Shown here one piece after another: positions 18,683-29,887 of a DNA stretch of 64,000 nt; positions within the stretch are counted from its first letter, which is position 1; the number at the start of each line of letters is the position of its first letter. The stretch is taken from the NCBI GenBank assembly GCA_040877935.1, contig JBBDNB010000008.1:97618-161617 (forward strand). The letters are read 5' to 3'. Source of the stretch: Chitinophagales bacterium. Lineage in GTDB: Bacteria; Bacteroidota; Bacteroidia; Chitinophagales; CAIOSU01. Position numbers and translations under genes: made by a program. The notes below the pieces were generated by a model, which saw nothing but the letters and a program-made list of their open reading frames with translations, did not search any database and was not told where the DNA came from.

Positions 18683-18712
18683 TCAGAAGACCTGGTTTTA
18701 AAAATAGGAGTG
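18683..18712 (-). pseudogene. Remnant of an ORF6N gene 3' end
   Basis: On the minus strand this reads P-I-F-K-T-R-S-S-E-stop. It matches the last residues of the ORF6N gene at 17018 (I-G-F-K-T-R-S-S-E-stop) with a shared run of about 20 nt. No further ORF6N sequence follows upstream. It lies beside R1 copy C just as the ORF6N 3' end lies beside copy A. Confidence 0.5.
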
Positions 18713-18740
18713 AATTGTGGAATGGATGAGCTGAAAACAC

Positions 18741-19106
18741 TCATTTATTGTTTTGTCCATTTCCCTTTTTGTATTGGGCTGATGGTTCATTTACACCCAC
18801 TTTAAGATTACTGAACAAGACCTCGTGCTCAACTTCAATATTGCAGTGAAAACTTTCCGGAAGGCGTGCCCAGTCAAACAATTCTACTACAATAGGAATA
18901 TTGCTTTCTCGTATGTTTTCTTTTAAACTCGATAAAATATCAAAAGGTAATTCTTGCAGATTTTGGGTACGTATCACCAAATCCAGGTCGCTTCCCTCAT
19001 GTGCCTTACCATTCACACGACTGCCATAGGCCCAGACTTCAAAGGGCAATTCCACTTTATTGAAAATTTCCAATAAACGCACTCTGTCTTTATCCCTCAG
19101 CAACAT
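18741..19106 (-). CDS. MNT-type nucleotidyltransferase of a HEPN/MNT pair
   Basis: 121 residues. Minimal nucleotidyltransferase fold: WAYGSRVNGKAHEGSDLDLVI carries the G-S...D-x-D catalytic motif (about 28-46), and a third acidic residue is in VVELFDWARL. In known HEPN/MNT modules this protein is the antitoxin and modifies the HEPN toxin with adenylate. Its start lies inside the end of the HEPN gene (17-nt overlap), so the two are translationally coupled. The C-terminal ~20 residues are a Lys/Asn/Gln-rich tail. Confidence 0.88.
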   Translation of the reverse strand: MLLRDKDRVRLLEIFNKVELPFEVWAYGSRVNGKAHEGSDLDLVIRTQNLQELPFDILSSLKENIRESNIPIVVELFDWARLPESFHCNIEVEHEVLFSNLKVGVNEPSAQYKKGNGQNNK

Positions 19107-19521
19107 CGTTCTGTTCTTTGATTGCTTTTGCTAATAATTTCGTGTCATCAATAAAACTGGGTAATAGCTTCAGTGTTTCCTCTGCAAATTTAACTCCATA
19201 ATCGTGAGCAGTGTTGTTTCTATTGTCCCTGTATTCCAAAAACCGCTCGCTAACTTCAGTGCTAATAATGCTTTTAAGTACAGCCTGTCTGAACAAATCC
19301 TTGAAATACAATTTATCCACTGCTTTTGAGGAATGGAAATAAGGCTTCAATACTTTACGAAGCAACTTTCCACTTTGCTCAAGAATAATTTCAAATTCCT
19401 TAATACATGCCGAACGATACATGTCATAATCAATATTCTTAGAATCTGATTTCAACAGCAAAGAATGAGCCTTTTCAAGCGTGCTAATACAGCGTTCATA
19501 AAATGTAGTGTCTATTTTCAT
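19090..19521 (-). CDS. HEPN-domain protein (nucleotidyltransferase substrate-binding type)
   Basis: 143 residues from ATG at 19521 (MKIDTTFYERCISTLEKAH). An upstream in-frame ATG at 19554 would add 11 residues not typical of the family. It is all-helical with the HEPN signature R-N-N-T-A-H-D-Y-G (R-x4-H, about residues 112-120), the putative RNase active site. It resembles the HI0074 family paired with MNT nucleotidyltransferases. Likely the toxin of the pair and co-transcribed with the partner, which it overlaps by 17 nt. Confidence 0.85.
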   Translation of the reverse strand: MKIDTTFYERCISTLEKAHSLLLKSDSKNIDYDMYRSACIKEFEIILEQSGKLLRKVLKPYFHSSKAVDKLYFKDLFRQAVLKSIISTEVSERFLEYRDNRNNTAHDYGVKFAEETLKLLPSFIDDTKLLAKAIKEQNDVAEG

Positions 19522-19656
19522 AATGAAATACCCAATTACCTGATGCAAAAACAAATATAAGCTAATTCGGGCTTTTGTATTGGGCAGGTATTGTTTTCAT
19601 TTGAAAAGATGAAGGTACCCACTTACCCTCAAAGCTGGCGCAAGCAAGATAATCAA

Positions 19657-19902
19657 TCATCGCTGCTTTCTTTTTGCCTCTCTCAAGGAAAACAAATAAA
19701 GACTTTCAACTTTATCCCTGGCCCAGGGTGTTTTTCTCAAAAATTTCAAGCTTGATTTGATAGATGGATCATAATTAAAACAGCGGATATCAATCTTTTG
19801 TCCGAGCATTTCCCAGCCATAGGTATCTACCAGGTGTCCTAAAATATCTGCCAGCTTTACACCATGCAGTGGATTGTTGGGTTGTTTTGAGCTGTCGGGC
19901 AT
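19657..19902 (-). CDS. VF530-family (DUF2132) protein
   Basis: 81 residues matching VF530 almost throughout: [60 protein letters not shown]. The family is small and described as DNA-binding; its cellular role is unknown. It stands alone between the HEPN/MNT pair and katG. Confidence 0.93.
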   Translation of the reverse strand: MPDSSKQPNNPLHGVKLADILGHLVDTYGWEMLGQKIDIRCFNYDPSIKSSLKFLRKTPWARDKVESLYLFSLREAKRKQR

Positions 19903-19994
19903 ATTTTTAGCTTTTTTATTTGCTATAAACCTGAATGCAAAGATATTTTGAATTTATTTTCCGCATAGCAAAATTATTCAACCGCGATTTTCAA

Positions 19995-20029
19995 ATAAAA
20001 AAAGGTGACCGTATTGCACAGCCACCTTC
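19995..20029 (-). terminator. Rho-independent terminator after katG
   Basis: On the minus strand AAGGTG pairs with CACCTT around a 15-nt loop, followed directly by a run of seven T. It lies 73 nt past the katG stop. Confidence 0.7.
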
Positions 20030-20050
20030 AGTTGATTAAGCAAGGACTTC

Positions 20051-22366
<2,316 letters not shown>

Positions 22367-22617
22367 TTATACAGATAAACTTATGATAAACTCAGCAGAT
22401 TATTATCTAAAGCCCCATAGATATTTAAGATAAGCGTATTGACTTCAATTATATTGGCAGAGATAATATTATTGCTTTCTTTCTAAGAATAAGTTAAATG
22501 TGGCAAATGTTTAGTTAAACAGCATTGTTTTTTGCTATAAATTATTTACCCTATACCATTAACTATTCCGAAAGCAAGCTTGTAGTTATGAAAATTGGTT
22601 TTTGACAAAAACCAAAG

Positions 22618-23685
22618 CTACCCCTCATCCCCAACAGAAACCCTCGGATCGAGCAATGCATAAATCAAATCCACAAAAATATTGACCAGCACAAAAATTA
22701 CAGCGGTAAACAACACAGAACCCATAGCCACCGGAAAATCAAAATTCAGCAGTGCCTTCACGGTTTCATAGCCCAGACCTTTGAAGTCAAATATTATTTC
22801 CACAAAATAGGCTCCTGCCAACAGGCTGGCAAACCAGCCCGAAACAGAAGTCACAACAGGGTTCAGTGCATTGCGCAATGCGTGTTTGAAAAGCACTATA
22901 TTTCCGCTCAGTCCTTTGGCCCTGGCTGTGCGCACATAATCCTGCGACAATACATCGAGCATACTGCTGCGCGTCAATTGAGTGATAATGGCTACCGGAC
23001 GTATGCCCAGCGCAATTGCTGGAAGAATTAAATTTCGCCAGTTGATGACTTCTTCGCCATAATCATTGAGCTCGAAAAGTGCCCCCACATGATTCAGCCC
23101 GGTATAATCGTGCAGTAAAAAGCCAAAAACAAGTGCAAGGATAATCCCCGAGAAATAAGAAGGCTGGGAAATGCCCACAACCGAAAGCGTAACGGCCGTA
23201 TTGTCAATAAATTTATTGTGGTTGATAGCAGCAATCACGCCAAGAATAATCCCCACAATAGCGGCAAACAATATTGCGGTAAATGCCAAAATCAGTGTAG
23301 GGGGTATTTTTTCAATCAATATTTCAGAAACAAGCCTGCGGGTTTGATAAGAACGCCCCATATAGGGTGCTTTCCAGGCCAAAACCGAATTTTCTCCAAT
23401 ATGAAACAAGGGGGAATAACTCAGGCGCTCCTGTTCAGCTTCTGTGGCCTCGTGCACCCAGATTGGCGACAATTCGCTTACATATTTCAAAAGACGCAAA
23501 TGCAGGGGCAAATTCAAGCCCAATTCTTTTTCAATAATTTCTACCGAAGCCACATCTGCTCTTTGACCTAATGTCATCCGAGCTGAATTTACAGGGAGTA
23601 CATTGAACAGAAAGAAAACGATCAATACTACGCCAAGTAATACCAAAACTCCGTAAAATGAGCGCTTGAGCAGAAATTGAAACAA
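22618..23685 (-). CDS. OppB/DppB-type ABC transporter permease (orphan)
   Basis: 355 residues. Inner-membrane channel subunit of peptide/nickel-type ABC importers. An N-terminal helix (about 9-29), a ~100-residue periplasmic segment (with RMTLGQRADV) and five more helices are visible. The permease EAA-like loop is in SQDYVRTARAKGLSGNIVLFKHALRNALNPV, read across two parts. No partner permease, ATPase or binding protein adjoins it. Only 4 nt separate it from the DoxX-like gene upstream, so the two are co-transcribed. The substrate is unknown. Confidence 0.9.
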   Translation of the reverse strand: MFQFLLKRSFYGVLVLLGVVLIVFFLFNVLPVNSARMTLGQRADVASVEIIEKELGLNLPLHLRLLKYVSELSPIWVHEATEAEQERLSYSPLFHIGENSVLAWKAPYMGRSYQTRRLVSEILIEKIPPTLILAFTAILFAAIVGIILGVIAAINHNKFIDNTAVTLSVVGISQPSYFSGIILALVFGFLLHDYTGLNHVGALFELNDYGEEVINWRNLILPAIALGIRPVAIITQLTRSSMLDVLSQDYVRTARAKGLSGNIVLFKHALRNALNPVVTSVSGWFASLLAGAYFVEIIFDFKGLGYETVKALLNFDFPVAMGSVLFTAVIFVLVNIFVDLIYALLDPRVSVGDEG

Positions 23686-23689
23686 TGTT

Positions 23690-24997
23690 TTATTTTAAAT
23701 AGTTTGAATTAATTTCTTCATAATCAGGAATATGCCGATGATGCCATTTCATTAGCACATTTCCATCTTTCAAAATTACCAAACCGGGATTAGATCTTAC
23801 AATGGTTTTCAGGAAAATATCATCTGCCAGGTAAAAAGGGTGGTTTGAATCAATTTCCTGTTCAAAACTTTCGGGGGATGTACTTGTAACAGTAAAAAAC
23901 ATATAACCCGCTTTTTGGGCTTTCTCAGCCAGTGGATTTATTTTTTCTATAAAGGCTTCTTTTGCAGTATGCCTGAGATCATAAGCCACAACCATAAACA
24001 CATAGTCGGGATTGTAAAGAATTTCATCATCCATACTTTCCCCGTCTTTATTCACAATGGAAAAATTGTTTATAGGTGGAGTTTCTCCTTCTTTGATCAC
24101 TATATCTTTGCGGTCAACAAATTCCCATTTGTCCCCAGAAGGCATGTTGTTGGCGTTGAATTCTTTCTCTTCACCGGTTTCTTTGTTTTTATAGGTGAAT
24201 ACGAACTCAACTATTGGCTGTTTGTCTTTGGGCACTGTCATTTGCTCTGGTATATTCTTTCCGGGTTTGTATGGCCTGAAATCCATTGCAGGCAAATCGA
24301 AATAGAAATTTGAAAAGCAAAACCAGGTAAAAAACAAGGTTGCCAAAACACTGATTGGTCCGGCTATATAGGTGCTAAAAAATGGTTTGATGTATTTCTT
24401 GTTGTAATACAATACCAGTATCATCACCAGCAAAACAAGATCCTTAATAAAGGACTGGAAAGGCTCTAATTTCAAAAAATCCCCAAAACATCCGCAATCG
24501 GTTACATTACCTGTTACGGTAGTGTATCCGGTAAGGAATGTGAAAAATAAAATCAGCAGGAGTAAAAGCCTGAGCGTCCAGTTGCGCATATAACCCAAAA
24601 GCAATGTAATCCCGAGCACAATTTCCAGCACTATCATAAATACGGACATTGCTAAAGTAAATGGTTCGAAAAAACCGAGCCCAAACTCAACAAAATATTC
24701 TGTGATCTTATAAGCTGTTCCGAGCGGATCTATGGATTTCACAAAACCCGAAAAAATAAAAAGCACACCGACAAATATCCTGAAAGCCATAGTAAGCGCC
24801 TCTCCAGGCTTGTAATAATCACCAGCTACGTGCATCATCATTGATATTGCCAGGCCAGCAAGCGCGATGATCAAAAAAGTACCGCTGCCAATCAGATCAA
24901 TAAAACCAAATTGATTGAGTAGGGAAATGCCTAAAGCTACGAATGACAGCAGCAATACTGCTCTTCCCGCTTTTACTAAAGTGTTTTTTTCTCGCAT
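23690..24997 (-). CDS. BT_3928-like DoxX-family membrane protein
   Basis: 435 residues. The N-terminal half has about seven to eight hydrophobic helices including the DoxX/MauE-like segment FSGFVKSIDPLGTAYKITEY, and TDCGCFGDFLKL with a C-x-C pair that could be redox active. After the last helix (about 215-230) a soluble region contains a thioredoxin-like end: LADDIFLKTIVRSNPGLVIL, then KDGNVLMKWHHRHIPDYEE. It resembles Bacteroidota proteins encoded beside DUF1599, as here. The function is unproven. Confidence 0.82.
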   Translation of the reverse strand: MREKNTLVKAGRAVLLLSFVALGISLLNQFGFIDLIGSGTFLIIALAGLAISMMMHVAGDYYKPGEALTMAFRIFVGVLFIFSGFVKSIDPLGTAYKITEYFVEFGLGFFEPFTLAMSVFMIVLEIVLGITLLLGYMRNWTLRLLLLLILFFTFLTGYTTVTGNVTDCGCFGDFLKLEPFQSFIKDLVLLVMILVLYYNKKYIKPFFSTYIAGPISVLATLFFTWFCFSNFYFDLPAMDFRPYKPGKNIPEQMTVPKDKQPIVEFVFTYKNKETGEEKEFNANNMPSGDKWEFVDRKDIVIKEGETPPINNFSIVNKDGESMDDEILYNPDYVFMVVAYDLRHTAKEAFIEKINPLAEKAQKAGYMFFTVTSTSPESFEQEIDSNHPFYLADDIFLKTIVRSNPGLVILKDGNVLMKWHHRHIPDYEEINSNYLK

Positions 24998-25120
24998 GAT
25001 TTTATTTTATCTACAAAAGAAACAAACTGATCGGTGTAGAATGACTGTTTAAGTATTTTTAACCTTTATTCTCAAGCTTATTTATGTGGGTAATTTAGTC
25101 AATTAAAAAGAAAATTGAGT

Positions 25121-25672
25121 TCAATTCTTCTGCCCTTCACTCAACTTGATCAAGCCAAAAGCAGCATAATTCACAATATCCATATAATGCGATTCGGCTC
25201 CTTCGGATATCAGTGTCTTGCCTTTATTGTCTTCAATTTGCTTCAGGCGCATGAGTTTCATCAGAATTAGGTCGGTATAGGAATTGATACGCATATCACG
25301 CCAGGCCTCGCCATAATCATGATTTTTGGCCATCATAAGGGCTTTGGTCTGTTTGGTTTCCAGGTCATAATGTTTCATGGCTTCAGTTTCACTCAGCTCC
25401 ATTGGCGCATTATTGGCAATATGCATTTGTATCAACGCAATAATACCGTAATTGAACATGCCTATAAATTCTTCTTCTATGCCCTCTTCTATTTTGGCAT
25501 TGCCCAACTCTTCAATTGTTTTTACCCGCTTAGCTTTGATAAAAATCTGATCGGTGAGCGACATGGTGCGCAGTACCCGCCAGGAGGTTCCGTAATCTTT
25601 GATCTTCTTTTCAAAAATCTGACGACACTTGTCCACTACCTGATCGTATTGCTCTGATGTTTTATTTGCCAA
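25121..25672 (-). CDS. DUF1599-domain protein
   Basis: 183 residues if started at TTG 25672 (L-ANKTSEQYDQVV...), which fits the family's usual N-terminus. The frame stays open to an ATG at 25741, but that would overlap the divergent folP start. Two homologous halves are visible: KKIKDYGTSWRVLRTMSLTD and KNHDYGEAWRDMRINSYTDL, the duplicated DUF1599 motif. All-helical, resembling MazG/dUTPase-like nucleotide-binding folds, but the role is unknown. The divergent arrangement with folP and the DoxX-like neighbour are common in the phylum. Confidence 0.85.
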   Translation of the reverse strand: MANKTSEQYDQVVDKCRQIFEKKIKDYGTSWRVLRTMSLTDQIFIKAKRVKTIEELGNAKIEEGIEEEFIGMFNYGIIALIQMHIANNAPMELSETEAMKHYDLETKQTKALMMAKNHDYGEAWRDMRINSYTDLILMKLMRLKQIEDNKGKTLISEGAESHYMDIVNYAAFGLIKLSEGQKN

Positions 25673-25696
25673 CTTATCTTTATTTTTAGGAATTCT

Positions 25697-26566
25697 ATGG
25701 AAATGGATAAAATTAAAACTTTTCACAAAAAGACCTTGCAAAGTAAAGGACGGCTCATGGATTTTTCAAGCCCAAGGATCATGGGAGTGATTAATTTAAA
25801 CCGCGACTCATTTTATGCAGGCTCACAGCAACATTCTACTGATGCTGCATGTAAAGTTGCTGAAAAAATGATTGAGGAAGGGGCTTATATTTTGGATATT
25901 GGCGCAATGTCCTCGCGCCCGGGCGCTCAAATTTCCGATTCTGATGAAGAAGCTGCACATCTTTTACCCACATTAAAAGCCATTCGAAAAGCATTTCCCG
26001 AGCTATTTATTTCCATTGACACTGTTCACGCCAAAGTAGCCGATGCTGCTATTTCTGAAGGGGCAGATCTGATCAATGACATATCCGGTGGCGCATTTGA
26101 CCCCAATTTGCTGAAAATTGTTGCAGCGCAAAAAGTGCCCTATGTACTGATGCACATGCGCGGAAAACCGAAAAATATGCAAGCACTCAATCAATATGAT
26201 GATTTAATTGCAGAACTACTGGACTATTTCAACAAAAAAATTCAGCAACTTTACGCTATGGGTATTTCAGATATTATTGTTGATCCCGGTTTTGGATTTG
26301 CCAAAAATATTGAGCAAAATTTCCGCCTTTTAAAAGCTTTAAAGACCTTTGAATTCATTGGATGCCCAATATTAGCAGGATTATCGCGCAAATCTATGAT
26401 CTGGAAAACACTGGAGTCTTCTCCTGAAGAAGCTTTAAACGGAACTACAGCCCTGAATATGCTCGCATTGCAAAACGGAGCCAATATCCTGCGTGTACAC
26501 GATGTGAAAGCTGCTCAGGAATGTATTCAATTGTATGAAAAATATGAAAATTCCACTATAGAATGA
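25697..26566 (+). CDS. folP: Dihydropteroate synthase
   Basis: 289 residues. Condenses p-aminobenzoate with dihydropterin pyrophosphate in folate synthesis. TIM-barrel motifs: GVINLNRDSFYAG (the usual TPDSF is NRDSF here), DIGAMSSRPGA, LINDISGGAFD, DPGFGFAK and GLSRKSMIW. An alternative ATG lies two codons in (25703). The first residues TLQSKGRLMDFSSP align with family N-termini, so the start is at one of these two. Its stop overlaps the cdaA ATG (ATGA). With the DUF1599 start at 25672 the divergent gap is only about 24 nt. Confidence 0.95.
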   Translation: MEMDKIKTFHKKTLQSKGRLMDFSSPRIMGVINLNRDSFYAGSQQHSTDAACKVAEKMIEEGAYILDIGAMSSRPGAQISDSDEEAAHLLPTLKAIRKAFPELFISIDTVHAKVADAAISEGADLINDISGGAFDPNLLKIVAAQKVPYVLMHMRGKPKNMQALNQYDDLIAELLDYFNKKIQQLYAMGISDIIVDPGFGFAKNIEQNFRLLKALKTFEFIGCPILAGLSRKSMIWKTLESSPEEALNGTTALNMLALQNGANILRVHDVKAAQECIQLYEKYENSTIE

Positions 26567-27384
26567 TGGTCGATTTGTTTATTAAAATAGGTTTTTTCGA
26601 AATTCGATTTCTCGATATCATCGATATTTTACTGGTAGCTTTTCTTATTTACCAGGCCTACAAATTGATCAAGGGCAGTTTTGTGGTAAATATTTTTCTT
26701 GGGATTGCACTGGTATTTATTGCGCGCTGGACGGTTAAAGCTTTAGACATGGAACTCACCGGTTTTATTCTGGGCAACTTCACTGAAGTAGGTGTGATAG
26801 CCCTGCTTATTGTTTTTCAGCCTGAAATCCGCAAATTCCTGCTTATTCTCGGTAAAGAAAGTCGATTTACTGAAAACAACTGGATCAAAGACCTGATTTT
26901 CAGAAAGAAAAAAAATGCTCCTACAAAAATCCCGATGATAGGTGAAATAATTCCTGCACTGCGCAGTATGAAATCGAGGAAAATCGGAGCTATACTGGTC
27001 TTTTCGGGCTCTTCACGAATGCAGCTTACCGCAAATACGGGAGTGCTGCTCAATGCCAATATTTCCAGCAAATTGATAGAAAGTATTTTTGAAAAAAACA
27101 GTCCATTGCACGATGGAGCTATGATAATAGCTGAAAACAAAATTATTGCCGCAGGATGTGTTTTGCCGGTTTCTGAAAATCCCGAATTGCCCTCGCGTAT
27201 TGGCATGCGCCACAAAGCGGCAGTAGGCATCACAGAGCAAAGTGATGTGATTGCTTTAACGGTTTCTGAAGAACGGGGAACGATCAGCTATGCAAGAAAC
27301 GGGCGCATTATTCAAGACCTGACACTGAAAGAAGTAGAAAGCATATTGCAAAGCTATTTCGAAAAACTAAGCACCAACAAATAA
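26563..27384 (+). CDS. cdaA: Diadenylate cyclase CdaA (c-di-AMP synthase)
   Basis: 273 residues. Makes cyclic di-AMP from two ATP. Three N-terminal membrane helices (within about 10-90) are followed by the DAC domain, with the catalytic LHDGAMII (DGA motif) and MRHKAAVGITEQSDV (RHR motif, here RHK) and VSEERGTIS. It overlaps folP by 4 nt, the folP-cdaA pairing usual in Bacteroidota. R2 copy 1 starts 11 nt after its stop. Confidence 0.95.
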   Translation: MMVDLFIKIGFFEIRFLDIIDILLVAFLIYQAYKLIKGSFVVNIFLGIALVFIARWTVKALDMELTGFILGNFTEVGVIALLIVFQPEIRKFLLILGKESRFTENNWIKDLIFRKKKNAPTKIPMIGEIIPALRSMKSRKIGAILVFSGSSRMQLTANTGVLLNANISSKLIESIFEKNSPLHDGAMIIAENKIIAAGCVLPVSENPELPSRIGMRHKAAVGITEQSDVIALTVSEERGTISYARNGRIIQDLTLKEVESILQSYFEKLSTNK

Positions 27385-27395
27385 CCTGGTGCCCG

Positions 27396-27520
27396 AGTAA
27401 ACAACCTCGGGGCAAGCCCACGAGGCATTTATTTGGAAAAAATACTTTTGATTACGAGGCAAGCCTCGGAGCACCCGCCTGCTTAGTCGGGCAGGTTTAA
27501 ATCTCGATTATCGAATAAAA
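27396..27520 (+). repeat. R2 repeat, copy 1
   Basis: About 125 bp. Begins AGTAAACAACCTCGGGGCAA and ends in TCTCGATTATCGA. It contains several stem-loops: CCTCGGGGC-AA-GCCCACGAGG, CGAGGC-AA-GCCTCG, CCTGC...GCAGG and CTCGATTATCGA(G). Nearly identical to 33244-33370 and, without the third stem, to 38158-38260. It lies 11 nt past cdaA and 7 nt before the next gene. Confidence 0.9.
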
Positions 27521-27527
27521 TCAAGCC

Positions 27528-28091
27528 ATGATTTCATCAGAAGAATTGCAACTTATCAAAAATGAAGAATGGATTCAGCGAAAAAGAATTGTGCTGGATA
27601 AAATTGAAAAATTGTTTTATCAAAGTGCTCAAAAATTGCAATCCACAAATGAATACCAACAATTCTGCACTGGCTTTCCCGAATTAAAAAACTTGCCCAA
27701 AGTAAACAAGGGCGAAATGCTACGCGGCCTTCCCTGGCGCATGCTCGACTTTCCTGTGCATTTCAGTAGTGATCATGTACTGGCCAATCGCCTGCTTTTT
27801 TGGTGGGGACAACCGCTTTATAATATTCTGCATTTAAAAGGGGCTTATCTGCAAAATCTTGATTTTGATAAATTGAGCAATGTGCTGCTGGATAATCCAA
27901 ATCTTAAATTCAGAACTGAAGGCGAAGAATGGGATTTTTCGTTTGTAGAAGAAAACATCATTACCAAAGAAATAATAGAAAGCTCTGCATTTCTGCAAAT
28001 CTGGAAATCTTATCCACTAAAAACATTGGAGCAGATGCCTGTTAGATTTGTTGAGGATTTTAAAATTTGGAAAGCTTTGCTTTTGGATTAG
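27528..28091 (+). CDS. Hypothetical protein
   Basis: 187 residues, no signal peptide or membrane helix. It is helical and charged at the N-terminus (SEELQLIKNEEWIQRKRIVL). A central aromatic segment reads LRGLPWRMLDFPVHF and LLFWWGQPLYNILHL. I do not recognise the family, although it has the look of a conserved cytoplasmic protein. It follows cdaA and R2 copy 1 on the same strand and converges with the methyltransferase gene at 28109 (17 nt between stops). Confidence 0.7.
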   Translation: MISSEELQLIKNEEWIQRKRIVLDKIEKLFYQSAQKLQSTNEYQQFCTGFPELKNLPKVNKGEMLRGLPWRMLDFPVHFSSDHVLANRLLFWWGQPLYNILHLKGAYLQNLDFDKLSNVLLDNPNLKFRTEGEEWDFSFVEENIITKEIIESSAFLQIWKSYPLKTLEQMPVRFVEDFKIWKALLLD

Positions 28092-28108
28092 AAATCCGTG
28101 CTTTTGTA

Positions 28109-28711
28109 TCAAAACACAAAGGGAATCAGCATTTTCACCTTTCGTCTATATTCAATATAGCTTTTACCAAACTCCTCTATCAATTTTTGTTCTTCCAACC
28201 TGACACCAATTGGCAGATAAATAAAAGTAATGCCCGTGAAAATAAGCATGGCAATAGTAGGCCTGAAAAGCAAAGCGCCCAAAAACATCAGTATCACTGC
28301 AAAATATAGTGGATGCCTTACATAGGCATACATTCCACTATCAGTAATTAATTCAGAAGTATTTGCTTGTCCTCTGTCGGTAGAATTCAGCTGTTCTATT
28401 CCTGCAAATTCCAATTTATTGAATGAGGAAAAAGCAATAAGTAAAAGTACAGTCCCTGCAAGGAAAATAATTCCGCCTGCAAGCTGTGTGAATAAATTTA
28501 CCGATAGAAAATACTGCTCAGGTATGGAAAACTGAAACCATAAAATACCTGCAAACAGCAATATACTTATGAAATTGAATGCCAACCTGTAAAAGCGATA
28601 ATGACTTTTCAACACATTTTCTACGCGAGATTTAATGTATGAATTGGCCATAAAACTGTGCAAGGCATAGAAAAATATCCAGGCAATTGAAAGCAGAAAA
28701 TATGGATTCAT
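28109..28711 (-). CDS. Isoprenylcysteine carboxyl methyltransferase-like membrane protein
   Basis: 200 residues, mostly hydrophobic with about five helices. The C-terminal part carries the ICMT/phospholipid methyltransferase-like signature: YVRHPLYFAVILMFLG, then RLEEQKLIEEFGKSYIEYRR, the region that binds S-adenosylmethionine and positions the substrate. The N-terminus has FYALHSFMANSYIK, resembling NnrU/MddA-type relatives. The substrate cannot be read from sequence. Confidence 0.82.
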   Translation of the reverse strand: MNPYFLLSIAWIFFYALHSFMANSYIKSRVENVLKSHYRFYRLAFNFISILLFAGILWFQFSIPEQYFLSVNLFTQLAGGIIFLAGTVLLLIAFSSFNKLEFAGIEQLNSTDRGQANTSELITDSGMYAYVRHPLYFAVILMFLGALLFRPTIAMLIFTGITFIYLPIGVRLEEQKLIEEFGKSYIEYRRKVKMLIPFVF

Positions 28712-28790
28712 AGCATGGCTATTTATTCACAAGATAAAAAACAAAAACCGGCTTGGTTGCATAGGGAAAATGAGGTTTCCTACAAGTTTC

Positions 28791-28810
28791 CAATGGGTCA
28801 TGACCCATTG
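28791..28810. repeat. 20-bp perfect palindrome, copy 1
   Basis: CAATGGGTCA followed by its exact reverse complement. The same palindrome, extended by one base pair on each side, is at 40071-40092. It sits in the 234-nt gap between two divergently transcribed genes, where it could be an operator. Confidence 0.7.
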
Positions 28811-28945
28811 AAAGAGCAATTGGCGGAATTAGCTTGTTATATTTATTGTAAAAACCTGATCTCTTAAATAATTCTCGAGCTCAGGTTATACAGCAGCAAA
28901 ACTATTTATTGACTTATTGCTATTTTAGCAAAAACAAATTTTTCC

Positions 28946-29887
28946 ATGTACAGAATACTATTCTTTTTTTTCGCACTTATCTTGATATTCACAGCCTGCA
29001 AAAAAGAACCTGTAGAAAATAATGAGGAAGAAGAGCAGGAAGAAATCAACGACAGTATTCCTGAAAATGAAAAAGACAGCACTCTGGTTTTCCCCTGCAA
29101 TGGTGATACTTCACTCTGCGACCAACGCTACAATGAAATCAGTTATGCTACCACACACAATGCACATGCCGTGCAAGGCGAATTCAATGCACTTGCTGCC
29201 AATCAAGATTTAGAAGTTACTGCCCAATTGGAGCTTGGTATTCGCTGCCTGAACTTTAAAAGCTACTGGACTGACGACAATAATTGCGGCCCGGAAGGAC
29301 ATTACCTGTATCATGGAATTCCACTTGGGGGCTGTGTTCCTCTTGCCGGATTTCTTTCAGATATAAAAACATGGCTGGACGGAAACCCTTATGAAGTAAT
29401 TACTTTCACCATAGAACCCGGAGCCAGTGTCGCTCAACTCGACCAGAGTTTTACCGATGCAGGATTAAAACCATTCATGTACCAACATACTTTTGGAGAG
29501 CATTGGCCAACATTGAAAACTTTAATTGAAAGCGAAAAAAGACTTATTGTTTTCACCAACAAAGGCAGTGATAATGAGAATTATGAAGGCTTTCACGATT
29601 ACTGGAATTATACTTTCGATACCGATTACCGTGCCAAAAGCAGAAGTGATTTCGATTGTGATAAAGACCGCGGCAATGCCAATGGTGACTTCTTTTTGCT
29701 GAACCACTTTCTGACCAATAACGCGCCACAACCTGATAGTGCCGCTGGCATTAATGATTACAGCTATTTGCTGCAAAGAGCCGAACTTTGCGCCTCGGAA
29801 CACGGCAAACAGCCCAATTTTGTGATGGTAGATTTTGCAGGGCAGGGCAATTTAGTGGATGTAGTAAATACACTAAACGAACAATAA
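28946..29887 (+). CDS. PI-PLC X-domain-like lipoprotein
   Basis: 313 residues. The signal peptide ends IFTACKK (lipobox Cys about residue 17), followed by an acidic Glu/Asn-rich linker. The catalytic-type domain resembles the phosphatidylinositol-specific phospholipase C X family: ISYATTHNAHA (first catalytic His in THNA), LELGIRCLNFKSYW, LYHGIPLGGCVPLAGFLSDI (second His), EVITFTIEPG and RLIVFTNKG. It may cleave lipid headgroups at the envelope surface. The acceptor is unknown and the linker may put the domain outside the cell. Confidence 0.83.
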   Translation: MYRILFFFFALILIFTACKKEPVENNEEEEQEEINDSIPENEKDSTLVFPCNGDTSLCDQRYNEISYATTHNAHAVQGEFNALAANQDLEVTAQLELGIRCLNFKSYWTDDNNCGPEGHYLYHGIPLGGCVPLAGFLSDIKTWLDGNPYEVITFTIEPGASVAQLDQSFTDAGLKPFMYQHTFGEHWPTLKTLIESEKRLIVFTNKGSDNENYEGFHDYWNYTFDTDYRAKSRSDFDCDKDRGNANGDFFLLNHFLTNNAPQPDSAAGINDYSYLLQRAELCASEHGKQPNFVMVDFAGQGNLVDVVNTLNEQ

